Source of the DNA: Pyxidicoccus trucidator
GTDB lineage: Bacteria; Myxococcota; Myxococcia; Myxococcales; Myxococcaceae
Assembly (NCBI RefSeq): GCF_010894435.1
Contig: NZ_JAAIXZ010000011.1
Coordinates: 124,001 to 188,000, forward strand
DNA: 64,000 nucleotides
Direction: 5' to 3'
Under the pieces are notes generated by a model. That model was given only the letters and a program-made list of their open reading frames with translations, made no database searches and was not told the DNA's origin. This document shows, in pieces, positions 39,792 to 46,894 of this stretch (its first letter is position 1; every line of letters starts with the position of its first letter). The position numbers and the translations under genes were made by a program.

Positions 39792-40013
39792 CTAGCGGCG
39801 CGAGCCCAGCCAGAAGCCCACGACGAAGGCGGCGCCGACGCACGCGTGGGGATGACGGCGCACCCACTGGCGCCAGTCCGCGGCCACGGCCACCTCCTCG
39901 CGCAGGGCACTCACGGACGTGGCCAGCTCGGCGCGCGTGCGCTCGATTTCAGCACGCAGCGCGGCGGCGCTCTGGGGGCTGGCGGCCTTGGGAAGTCCAT
40001 TGCTAGCGGCCAT
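39792..40013 (-). CDS. DUF3618-like small membrane protein
   Basis: 73 aa, ATG 40013, AAGGAG 7 nt upstream. IERTRAELATSVSALREEVA (about 23-42) is the DUF3618 signature (family consensus near IExTRAELAxTVDAL). A C-terminal membrane helix follows (HACVGAAFVVGFWLGSRR). It overlaps the upstream holin-like gene by 11 bp. Confidence 0.75.
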   Translation of the reverse strand: MAASNGLPKAASPQSAAALRAEIERTRAELATSVSALREEVAVAADWRQWVRRHPHACVGAAFVVGFWLGSRR

Positions 40014-40464
40014 TCGGCGGCTCCTTGAAGATTTCGCTGCTCGCGCCCCGGAGCGTATTCACGGAGGCGGCGGGTGCGGAGTGGGTCAGCGCGGCCATGC
40101 TACGGGACAGCTCGCTGGAGCTGTCATCCATCACCCGGCGCGCCTGCAGCCGCTTCACCGCCCAGAACGCGCCGCCGGCACCGCCCGCGAGGTTGAGCAG
40201 TCCCACTCCGCCGAGCGCTCCGGCCCAGCCCAGCCAGGGGGACAGCACCGCCGCGAGCGCACCGCAGACGAAGGCGTAGCCCACCAGGATGAAGGGGACG
40301 AAGGCGGCGATCATCGCCACGTCCAGGCCCGTGGCCTTCACGTCCTCGGCCAGCTCCAGCCGCGCCAACTGCAGGTGCTGCGTCACCAGACGGCTGAAGC
40401 CATCCGCCATGCGCCCGACGAGCGCGGTGATGCCGCGCTCGGTCTGTTCACTCCCCACGTGCAT
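40003..40464 (-). CDS. Phage-holin-3_6-family (PF07332-like) membrane protein
   Basis: 153 aa. Two close membrane helices (about 49-72 and 77-105) follow an amphipathic region (GRMADGFSRLVTQHLQLARLELAEDV), the layout of the putative actinobacterial holin-X family, which in genomes of many phyla sits with DUF883/DUF3618 genes and is not phage-derived. First gene of the five-gene cluster; ATG 40464. Confidence 0.75.
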   Translation of the reverse strand: MHVGSEQTERGITALVGRMADGFSRLVTQHLQLARLELAEDVKATGLDVAMIAAFVPFILVGYAFVCGALAAVLSPWLGWAGALGGVGLLNLAGGAGGAFWAVKRLQARRVMDDSSSELSRSMAALTHSAPAASVNTLRGASSEIFKEPPNGR

Positions 40465-40605
40465 GTGCTTCTCCGGCCGGCGCCCACGTCCTCACGGGTG
40501 GGGGCCAACCTAGGCACACCACCTCCGCGCGACAACCACGTCACGGCGGATCTGTCCGGCGTTCGCAAGCGTCGGCCACTGAACGCGACCACCGGCCCGC
40601 ACAGG

Positions 40606-41370
40606 CTAGCCGATGAACTGGACCGGCGGAGAGAGGGGGGCCTCGACGGCGATGGGCGCCTCGAAGCGCAGCACCAGCGGCAGGTGGTCCGACGCCACGC
40701 GGCTCATGTCGGTGCGGTGGGGGTGGATTGACAGCGGCTTCACCCCCGCATCCACGTAGATGCGGTCCAGCCGCAGCATGGGCATCCGGGTGGGATACGT
40801 GCGCGCCGGGGCCCCCAGCTCCAGGGCCGCGTCGTGGATGGCCTGGCGCACCAGCGACGGCACCGGCCCGTTGCCCAGGTAGTTGAAGTCCCCGCACACC
40901 ACCAGCGGGTCCTTGCGTACGGCCTCGCGGAGGATGTCCGAGGACAGCAGCAGCGACTCCTGCCGGCGCCGCTCCCCCAGCCGCAGCCCCAGGTGCAGGC
41001 TGAAGACGTGGAGCTGCTGGCCGTCCCCCAGGTCCAAATCACACCGCAGCGCGCCCCGGGGCTCGCGGCGCCCCACGCTCAAGTCGTAGTTCTTCGACTT
41101 GAGGATGGGCAGCCGCGAAAGAATCGCGTTGCCGTAGCGCCGGCCGTTGCGCACGACGTTGGGGCCGAAGGCCATGTGCATCCCGAGCATGTCGGCCAGG
41201 TGCTCGGGCTGGTCCTCCCGCGGCGTGACGGCGCGGAAGTCCCCCACTTCCTGGAGGGCGATGATGTCCGCGTCCACCTCACGGAGCACCTCGCCCACGC
41301 GGCCCAGGTCGAACCGGCCATCCGTACCGATGCCGCTGTGGATGTTGTACGAGACGAGGGAGAGCTCCAC
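40606..41370 (-). CDS. Endonuclease/exonuclease/phosphatase (EEP) family protein
   Basis: 254 aa from GTG 41370. The EEP catalytic set is present: YNIHSG (8-13), ALQEVGDF with catalytic Glu (38-45), HLGLRLG, CGDFNYLG (Asp/Asn near 160) and SDHLPLVL (Asp-His near 232). Members hydrolyse phosphodiesters in nucleic acids, phosphoinositides or sphingomyelin; the sequence does not decide which. No signal peptide, so it is probably cytosolic. The EEP gene starts 9 bp after the stop of the upstream co-directional unknown (41380-41910). Confidence 0.85.
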   Translation of the reverse strand: MELSLVSYNIHSGIGTDGRFDLGRVGEVLREVDADIIALQEVGDFRAVTPREDQPEHLADMLGMHMAFGPNVVRNGRRYGNAILSRLPILKSKNYDLSVGRREPRGALRCDLDLGDGQQLHVFSLHLGLRLGERRRQESLLLSSDILREAVRKDPLVVCGDFNYLGNGPVPSLVRQAIHDAALELGAPARTYPTRMPMLRLDRIYVDAGVKPLSIHPHRTDMSRVASDHLPLVLRFEAPIAVEAPLSPPVQFIG

Positions 41371-41379
41371 GCGAGCGAC

Positions 41380-41910
41380 TCACCCGTTGACGAGGTGGAA
41401 GCGTCGCGCCGCGAGCCGCACCACCTCCATGGGCAGCGAGGCCAGCCGGGTCACCGCCTTGGCCGCGTCCCCCAGCCCGCCCTGGATGGCCTGGAGCTGC
41501 CGCTCCGCCTCGTCCATCAGGTCGCCCAGCCTCCCCCGCGGAGGCAGCTCCTTCGTGGGCGGCAGCGCGCCGATGGGCGCCGTGCCCCCGATGACGGGCG
41601 CCTGGCCCTTGAGGGTGGCCGCGCGCTTCTTCGCCTTCGGCGGCGGGGTGAACATCGGGCCGTGGGAGAACTTGGCGTCCGGCTCGGGGCGGGCCAGCTC
41701 CTCCAGCTCCGCCTGCATCTGGTGCGCCTGGTAGAGCTCCTCCGTCTGCGCGTGGCTCTTCCCGTAGTGGACGCCCTCGTGGCTGCCCATCTGCTCCGGG
41801 TGGGCCGCGGACTTCTTCACTCGTGCCTTGTCCTCATGGCGCAGGCTGCGCTTCTGCGCTGGCACCGTCTTCGGAACCTGGAAGTGGTCAAAGCTATAGG
41901 AACGAGGCAT
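41380..41910 (-). CDS. Unknown soluble protein
   Basis: 176 aa from ATG 41910 (GGAG 8 nt upstream). Charged, His/Lys/Glu-rich first half (KKSAAHPEQMGSHEGVHYGK), Pro/Lys-rich middle and a helical C-terminus (RLGDLMDEAERQLQAIQGGL, about 130-150). No motif recognised. The frame stays open further upstream without a ribosome site. Same strand and 9 bp before the EEP gene, so they may be co-transcribed. Confidence 0.6.
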   Translation of the reverse strand: MPRSYSFDHFQVPKTVPAQKRSLRHEDKARVKKSAAHPEQMGSHEGVHYGKSHAQTEELYQAHQMQAELEELARPEPDAKFSHGPMFTPPPKAKKRAATLKGQAPVIGGTAPIGALPPTKELPPRGRLGDLMDEAERQLQAIQGGLGDAAKAVTRLASLPMEVVRLAARRFHLVNG

Positions 41911-42211
41911 CCGCGAATCTCCAAGAATCGAGTCCGCACAGAAGCTAGGGAGCGCCCCGGGCCTCGGGTACGCCTTGACGGCACATGCCCTGGCTGCTCG
42001 CTCCCCCTCCTTTCCTCCAGGCAACCTCCCCGGCCCGCGTGTCCGTCCAAGTACCGACAATGTCAGCAGGTCATCGGTGCGCCGCCGGGCAGCCGACGGG
42101 GCAGGAAGCAGCAGGCGGGGCGGCGGGCGCTTCCGGGGGGCGGAGCAGGCGGGCGGCGACTTCCCCCCAATCGCGGGAAGAGCGCGCAGCTCCGTGGTGT
42201 AAGAATGGCCC
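41911..42211. other. 301-bp divergent intergenic region
   Basis: Between the unknown at 41380-41910 and the M23 peptidase. GC-rich, with several open frames that look random. I see no convincing promoter, hairpin or RNA. Confidence 0.5.
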
Positions 42212-43207
42212 ATGCCTCCGCTCCCCGCTGGCCGGAAGTATTCCACCTCGCCCTACCTGCTGCTCGCCCTGCTCGCCCTCGGTGCGAAGGCGCGGGCCGC
42301 CGGACAGGCTCCGGCGCCCGCCGCCACGGTGCGCGCCCCCGAGTCCCAACCCCTGGCCGAGGGCCGTCCCCTGCTGACGCTGCAGCCCGGCGCGGCCAAG
42401 CCGGGAGACCCGGTGCTGGTGTCCGTGCGTGGCATGGCGGAGCTGCCCTCGGGCACGCTGGCCGGCCGGCCCCTGCGCTTCTTCCCCTGGGGCGAGGGCT
42501 TCCTCGCCGTGACGGGCCTGCCGGTGGAGATGAAGCCGGGCACCGCCGCGGTGAAGGTGCTGGGCCCCGCGGCGCCCGGCGCGGCGCCGCTGGAGCTGAC
42601 CGGCACGCTGGACGTCATGGAGCCGGGCTACCCCGAGCGCGAGCTGAAGGTGTCCGGCAAGTACGTGGAGCCGCCGGCCGGCGTGAAGGCCCGCATGGCC
42701 GCCGACCGGCGCGCCTTCGCGCAGGCCTTCTCCCAGCCCTTCAGCGCTCCGGCCTTCGGGCAGAACTTCGCCTGGCCCCGGCAGGACCGCATCACCGCGC
42801 CGTACGGTGACAGGCGCACCTTCAACGGCAAGCTGTCCAGCCAGCACTTCGGCGTGGACATCGACGGGGACCCGGGCACGCCGGTGGTCGCCGCCAATGA
42901 AGGCACGGTGGTGATGGCGCGCGACAACTACTCCGCCGGGAAGACGGTGGTGGTGCACCACGGCGCGGGCCTCTACACCACGTACTTCCACCTCTCGCGC
43001 ATCGGCGTGAAGAACGGCACCCGCGTGAAGCAGGGCCAGCACCTGGGCCTCGTGGGCAGCACCGGCCGCGTCACCGGCCCCCACCTCCACTGGGGCGTGA
43101 AGTCGGATGGCCTCTGGGTGGACGGCGAGCTGCTCCTGCGCCTGGACTTCTTCCAGCCCGCGGTGCCCGGAGTGGCCTCCGGGTCCACGCAGCTGGGCAC
43201 GCCCTAG
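42212..43207 (+). CDS. Secreted M23-family (LytM) peptidase
   Basis: 331 aa. Signal peptide about 1-30 (YLLLALLALGAKARAAG). A beta-rich region (about 40-150) precedes the LytM domain (about 190-310). Zinc ligands: H212 and D216 in HFGVD, and H291/H293 in PHLHWG, with HHGAGLYTTYFHLS between. All are present, so it is probably an active peptidoglycan endopeptidase in the periplasm. ATG 42212; no clear ribosome site. Convergent with the enoyl-CoA hydratase (10-bp gap). Confidence 0.92.
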   Translation: MPPLPAGRKYSTSPYLLLALLALGAKARAAGQAPAPAATVRAPESQPLAEGRPLLTLQPGAAKPGDPVLVSVRGMAELPSGTLAGRPLRFFPWGEGFLAVTGLPVEMKPGTAAVKVLGPAAPGAAPLELTGTLDVMEPGYPERELKVSGKYVEPPAGVKARMAADRRAFAQAFSQPFSAPAFGQNFAWPRQDRITAPYGDRRTFNGKLSSQHFGVDIDGDPGTPVVAANEGTVVMARDNYSAGKTVVVHHGAGLYTTYFHLSRIGVKNGTRVKQGQHLGLVGSTGRVTGPHLHWGVKSDGLWVDGELLLRLDFFQPAVPGVASGSTQLGTP

Positions 43208-43217
43208 CCGCTTCGGC

Positions 43218-44015
43218 TCAGCGGTCGTTCCACTTCGGCGGGCGCTTCTCCAGGAACGCGGAGATGCCCTCGCCGGCATCGTCGGCCAGCACGTTCAGCG
43301 ACAGCTGCGAGGACAGGTACTCCAGCGCCGTGGGCAGCGGCATGTCCTCGGCGGTGAAGAAGGCGCGGCGCCCCAGCGCCAGCACCGCCTGGCTCTTGCC
43401 GGCCAGCTTCCCCGCCAGCGCATTCACCGTGGCGTCCAGCTCCGCCGCCGGCACCACCCGGTTGAGGAGCCCCAGCGCCAGCGCGTCCTTCGCCGGCAGC
43501 CGGTCTCCCGTGAGCACCAGCTCCAGCGCGCGCTTGCGGCCCAGGTGCCGCTGCAGGAGCGCCATCATCATCATCGGGAACAGCCCCACGTCGATTTCGG
43601 GCGTGCCGAGGTCCGCGCCCTCCACCGCCACCGCGAGGTCGCACGCGAGCACCAGCCCCAGGCCGCCCGCCAGCGCGTGGCCGTTGACGCGCGCCACGGT
43701 GGGCTTGCGCAGCTCCTGGAAGCGCGCCAGCAGCCGGCCATAGGAGCGGCGTGCCTCGTGCGTGGAGAGGAAGCCCTCGTCGCCCGCCATGGTGCCCAGG
43801 TCTCCGCCCGCGCAGAAGACCTTCTCCCCGGCGCCGGTGAGCACCAGCACCCGCACCGCGGGGTCGGACTCGGCACGCTCGAGGGCCACCATCAGCCCGC
43901 GCACCACCGCCGGGGACAGCGCGTTGCGGGCCTTGGGCCGGTCGATGGTCAGGTGCGCTTGGGGGCCTTGGACTTCGTAGCGGACTTCTCCGGTGGACTC
44001 TCCGACGACTTCCAT
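43218..44015 (-). CDS. Enoyl-CoA hydratase/isomerase family protein
   Basis: 265 aa crotonase-fold enzyme. Oxyanion-hole segments CAGGDLGTM (about 68-76) and GHALAGGLGLVLACD (about 111-125). TPEIDVGLFP (about 138-147) carries a Glu at a catalytic position. Substrate cannot be told from sequence; branched-chain or fatty acyl-CoA degradation is likely. Its ATG lies inside the 3' end of a TetR gene (67-bp overlap), which probably regulates it. Confidence 0.88.
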   Translation of the reverse strand: MEVVGESTGEVRYEVQGPQAHLTIDRPKARNALSPAVVRGLMVALERAESDPAVRVLVLTGAGEKVFCAGGDLGTMAGDEGFLSTHEARRSYGRLLARFQELRKPTVARVNGHALAGGLGLVLACDLAVAVEGADLGTPEIDVGLFPMMMMALLQRHLGRKRALELVLTGDRLPAKDALALGLLNRVVPAAELDATVNALAGKLAGKSQAVLALGRRAFFTAEDMPLPTALEYLSSQLSLNVLADDAGEGISAFLEKRPPKWNDR

Positions 44016-44665
44016 GCAGGCGCCTCCGTGCCGTGGGCGCCCGTCAGGACGCCGTAAAGGAAGGAGTCGGCGATCTGCGCCTTGGCGCGCTCCAGCGCGG
44101 CGACGTCACGCGAGTCGGTCAGCCCCACCACGAAGGCGGTGAGCCCCATCTCGATGTTGCCGAAGAGGAGCGCGGAGGCCAGCTGCGGGTCCATGTCCGC
44201 GCGCAGCTCTCCGGACTCCTTCGCCTGGGAGAACAACCCCGAGCTCAGTCGGATGGCGTCCACGAAGGCCGTCTGCCGGTTGACGCGCGAGCCGGCCGGG
44301 CTGCGGGCAATCTCCAGGATGAGGACCTTCACCGCGCGCGGGTCCACCCGGTAGGCCTCGAAGGCCACGTCCACGATTCCGCGCACCTTCTCGGCGAGCG
44401 TGCCCTCCGCATCCACCACCGCGCGCACGCGCGTGACGAAGCCGCTCCAGCCCGTGTCGAACACGGTCTCCAGCAGCTCGTCCTTGTTCTTGAAGTAGTG
44501 GTAGACGAGGCCGTACGCGACGCCGGCCTCCTTGGCCACGTCCGCGATGCGGCAGCCGTGGTAGCCCTTCCGGGCGAACACGTCGATGGCCGCGCGCAGG
44601 ATGGTGCGGCGCCGCTCGCTCTCCCGCGAGCCGTTGTCCGCCGCCGTCTTGCTCTGCTGACCCAC
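43949..44665 (-). CDS. TetR-family transcriptional regulator
   Basis: 238 aa from GTG 44665, chosen because GGAGG stands 5 nt upstream; GTG 44677 is less likely. TetR helix-turn-helix at about 24-66 (FARKGYHGCRIADVAKEAGV, then YGLVYHYFKNKDELL). The rest is an all-helical ligand-binding domain, then a Ser/Lys-rich tail. The tail overlaps the hydratase gene by 67 bp. Probable repressor of the acyl-CoA gene; ligand likely an acyl-CoA (inference). Confidence 0.88.
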   Translation of the reverse strand: MGQQSKTAADNGSRESERRRTILRAAIDVFARKGYHGCRIADVAKEAGVAYGLVYHYFKNKDELLETVFDTGWSGFVTRVRAVVDAEGTLAEKVRGIVDVAFEAYRVDPRAVKVLILEIARSPAGSRVNRQTAFVDAIRLSSGLFSQAKESGELRADMDPQLASALLFGNIEMGLTAFVVGLTDSRDVAALERAKAQIADSFLYGVLTGAHGTEAPAWKSSESPPEKSATKSKAPKRT

Positions 44666-44778
44666 GACGTCCTCCACCGGCGGGTTGATTCACCAGTCAG
44701 CCGGAGGAGGAGACCCTACGGAGGCAGGGCCCTGGGGTCAATGCCTTGTTGCGGCACGCCAGGGCCCCACCGTCTGCT

Positions 44779-46323
44779 TCACTTCACCACGCCGCGCACG
44801 GTGGGACCGACGATGCCCACCTTGTGCCCTTCCTGCAGGGCGGCGGTGTAGTAGCAGGTTGGCGACACCTCCCAGGGAACCGGCGGGACGCTCTCCGGCG
44901 GGGCCTCGCCATCCGACGGCTGCTCGTGCACGTCCTCGACGGAGTAGACCTCGAACTTGAACGAGGGGTACGTCAGGGCGATGCCGGTAATGGTCGGCGC
45001 CACCTTGACGGGGCCGGACGCGCCGCCGATGCAACCATCGTCGTTCGCGTTCTGGGCGATGCGGTTGAACCAGGGGTCCGACACGAGGAACTGCACCGTC
45101 TGCGAGCCGAAGTGCTCGACGATGAAGGTCGTGGGGACCTGGTCGGGCGGCGGGCGGAGCTGCCGGAAGACCTGCGGGTCATCCAGGCCGTGCGGCCAGC
45201 CCGTCCAGAGGATGCGCTCCTGGGCCCAGATGAGCGTGGAGGCGTCGAACTGCTTGTTCTTGCCGTTCCACTTCCCGTCGCCGTTGGCGTCCACGTAGCG
45301 CTCGTGCGGGTCCCACGTGCCGTTGTCGTTGTTGTCGACGAAGGGCTCGGTCAGGTCCACGAAGGGCTCGCCCTGGTCCCACGTGCCGTTGTTGTTGTTG
45401 TCGTCGAACGCCTCCTCGCCGCTCGTGATCGCGACGATGGAGACGAGGTTGTCACGCGGGTTGTTGATCTTCCCCGGGCGGATGGGGTCATTGCGGCGCG
45501 GCTCCGGACGGACCTCGTAGGGACGGGCCGGCGTGCCGAAGGCGGCAATCGGGTTCTCTTCCCACAGGAAGGGGTGCATCCACAGCGGGGCAATGTACTC
45601 GCCCGTGTGGGTGTCATCGTTCGTCGGCTCCCAGGTGAAGTTCTCCGGGGCCACGTCCTCGGGCAGGGGGAACGAGGACTTGTAGAGGACCTCGGCGTTG
45701 CCCACCACGTCGGTGAGGGACACGGCGCTGGGGCCGATGGTGCCCGCCTCGGTGAGGAAGGACACCTGGGCGCCGGTGATGCCGTCGCCGTTGCGATCAC
45801 CCACGTGGGCGATGCAGGTCACCTTGACGCCGGCGATGAGGGCGCGCGTCTCGTCCCACGCGCCAATGGCGTGGTGCAGGCCGGAGCCCGGACCGGAGAA
45901 CGAGCCGCACTGGAAGGTGAGCTGGCGCGAGCTGGAGTTGGTGCCGGCGAAGCTCACCACCGGGCTGACGGCCGTCTTCACCTCGCCGTCGCCACCCGCG
46001 GTGGCCACGACGACGACGGAGGCCACGCGGCCGCCCCGGGCAATCACCTGCACGGAGACGATGCCGTCGGTGGCGTTGGTGGTGCCCTGCTCGGGGGACA
46101 GCTCCACCCCGGGCACCGGCGACTCGAGCGAGAAGGACACCTGCGTGCCCGCCTGGGGCTCACCGCGGGAGTCCACCGCCCGGAAGCGCAGCGTGGTGAT
46201 TTCACCCAGTCGCGGCTGTGCCGGTGACTGGTCCACGAACTCCAGTGTGGCGGGGGCCGGCGGCGAGCACGCCACGATAACAACGCTCGCGAAGGCGACC
46301 CATGGGGCCAGACCCGGACGCAT
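44779..46323 (-). CDS. Lipoprotein with Ig-like domain and Asp/Asn-rich calcium-type repeats
   Basis: 514 aa from ATG 46323 (AAGGAG 8 nt upstream). The signal peptide ends in the lipobox VIVAC (about 16-20). A beta-sandwich Ig-like region (about 30-150) is followed near residue 300 by three EF-hand-like loops (DDNNNNGTWDQGEPF, VDNNDNGTWDPHERY, VDANGDGKWNGK), each with Asp/Asn at alternate positions as in calcium loops. Three Cys pairs could be disulfides. Probably anchored in the outer membrane facing outward; function unknown. Its upstream neighbour is an XRE regulator. Confidence 0.8.
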   Translation of the reverse strand: MRPGLAPWVAFASVVIVACSPPAPATLEFVDQSPAQPRLGEITTLRFRAVDSRGEPQAGTQVSFSLESPVPGVELSPEQGTTNATDGIVSVQVIARGGRVASVVVVATAGGDGEVKTAVSPVVSFAGTNSSSRQLTFQCGSFSGPGSGLHHAIGAWDETRALIAGVKVTCIAHVGDRNGDGITGAQVSFLTEAGTIGPSAVSLTDVVGNAEVLYKSSFPLPEDVAPENFTWEPTNDDTHTGEYIAPLWMHPFLWEENPIAAFGTPARPYEVRPEPRRNDPIRPGKINNPRDNLVSIVAITSGEEAFDDNNNNGTWDQGEPFVDLTEPFVDNNDNGTWDPHERYVDANGDGKWNGKNKQFDASTLIWAQERILWTGWPHGLDDPQVFRQLRPPPDQVPTTFIVEHFGSQTVQFLVSDPWFNRIAQNANDDGCIGGASGPVKVAPTITGIALTYPSFKFEVYSVEDVHEQPSDGEAPPESVPPVPWEVSPTCYYTAALQEGHKVGIVGPTVRGVVK

Positions 46324-46483
46324 CAGCGGAACTCCTTGAAGATGATGAAGAAGGCGCGCTGTACGCCAGCGGCGCACAGCGAATCCCCAGCATCTTCCCG
46401 GGCCACCTACCGTCCAGTCAAGGACAGGGCAGGAAGACCGGAGTCCCATTGCGAGCCGGGCCTGGCTCCAGAGGTGGGAGACG

Positions 46484-46834
46484 TCAGGCGGCGGAGCCGC
46501 TGAACATCACCCGCGCGACCCCAAGCAGGCGGTCCACGTCCCGCGCGGTGAGGCCGCGGGCTCGCGCGAAGTCAGACAGGGGACGCAGCAGGTCCTCCGT
46601 CTGAGCAAGGGTCTGCTCCGTTCCCGTGAAGAGCTCACCCAGGCTGACGCCGAGGGCGTTCGCCAGGGCCGCAAGCGTCTCCACATGGGGGACACGCTCG
46701 CCGCGCTCGATCATGGAAAGGAAGGAGACGCTGATCTGGGCCCGCTCCGCGAGCTCTTCCTGCGTCCATCGCTCCGGGCGCTGCGTGCGAAGCTCGCGGA
46801 TGCGCTGGCCGATTCGTTTTCCGAGGTCCGACAC
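46484..46834 (-). CDS. XRE-family helix-turn-helix regulator
   Basis: 116 aa. Start at GTG 46834 (AGGAG 10 nt upstream); the frame could begin 16 codons earlier at 46882 without a ribosome site. Cro/CI-type helix-turn-helix at about 20-65 (WTQEELAERAQISVSFLSMI). The C-terminal helix region (about 75-116) may dimerise. It lies 160 bp upstream of the lipoprotein gene on the same strand. Target unknown. Confidence 0.85.
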   Translation of the reverse strand: MSDLGKRIGQRIRELRTQRPERWTQEELAERAQISVSFLSMIERGERVPHVETLAALANALGVSLGELFTGTEQTLAQTEDLLRPLSDFARARGLTARDVDRLLGVARVMFSGSAA

Positions 46835-46894
46835 GAAATTACATCTCCTGGCTGATTCGAGGTTGGTGGAACCCCCACGCACGGCGGGTGATTC

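Noticed and set aside
40003..40464. Prophage remnant because of the holin-family name
   Set aside because: No other phage gene is near, and the family is common in ordinary chromosomes beside DUF883/DUF3618 genes.
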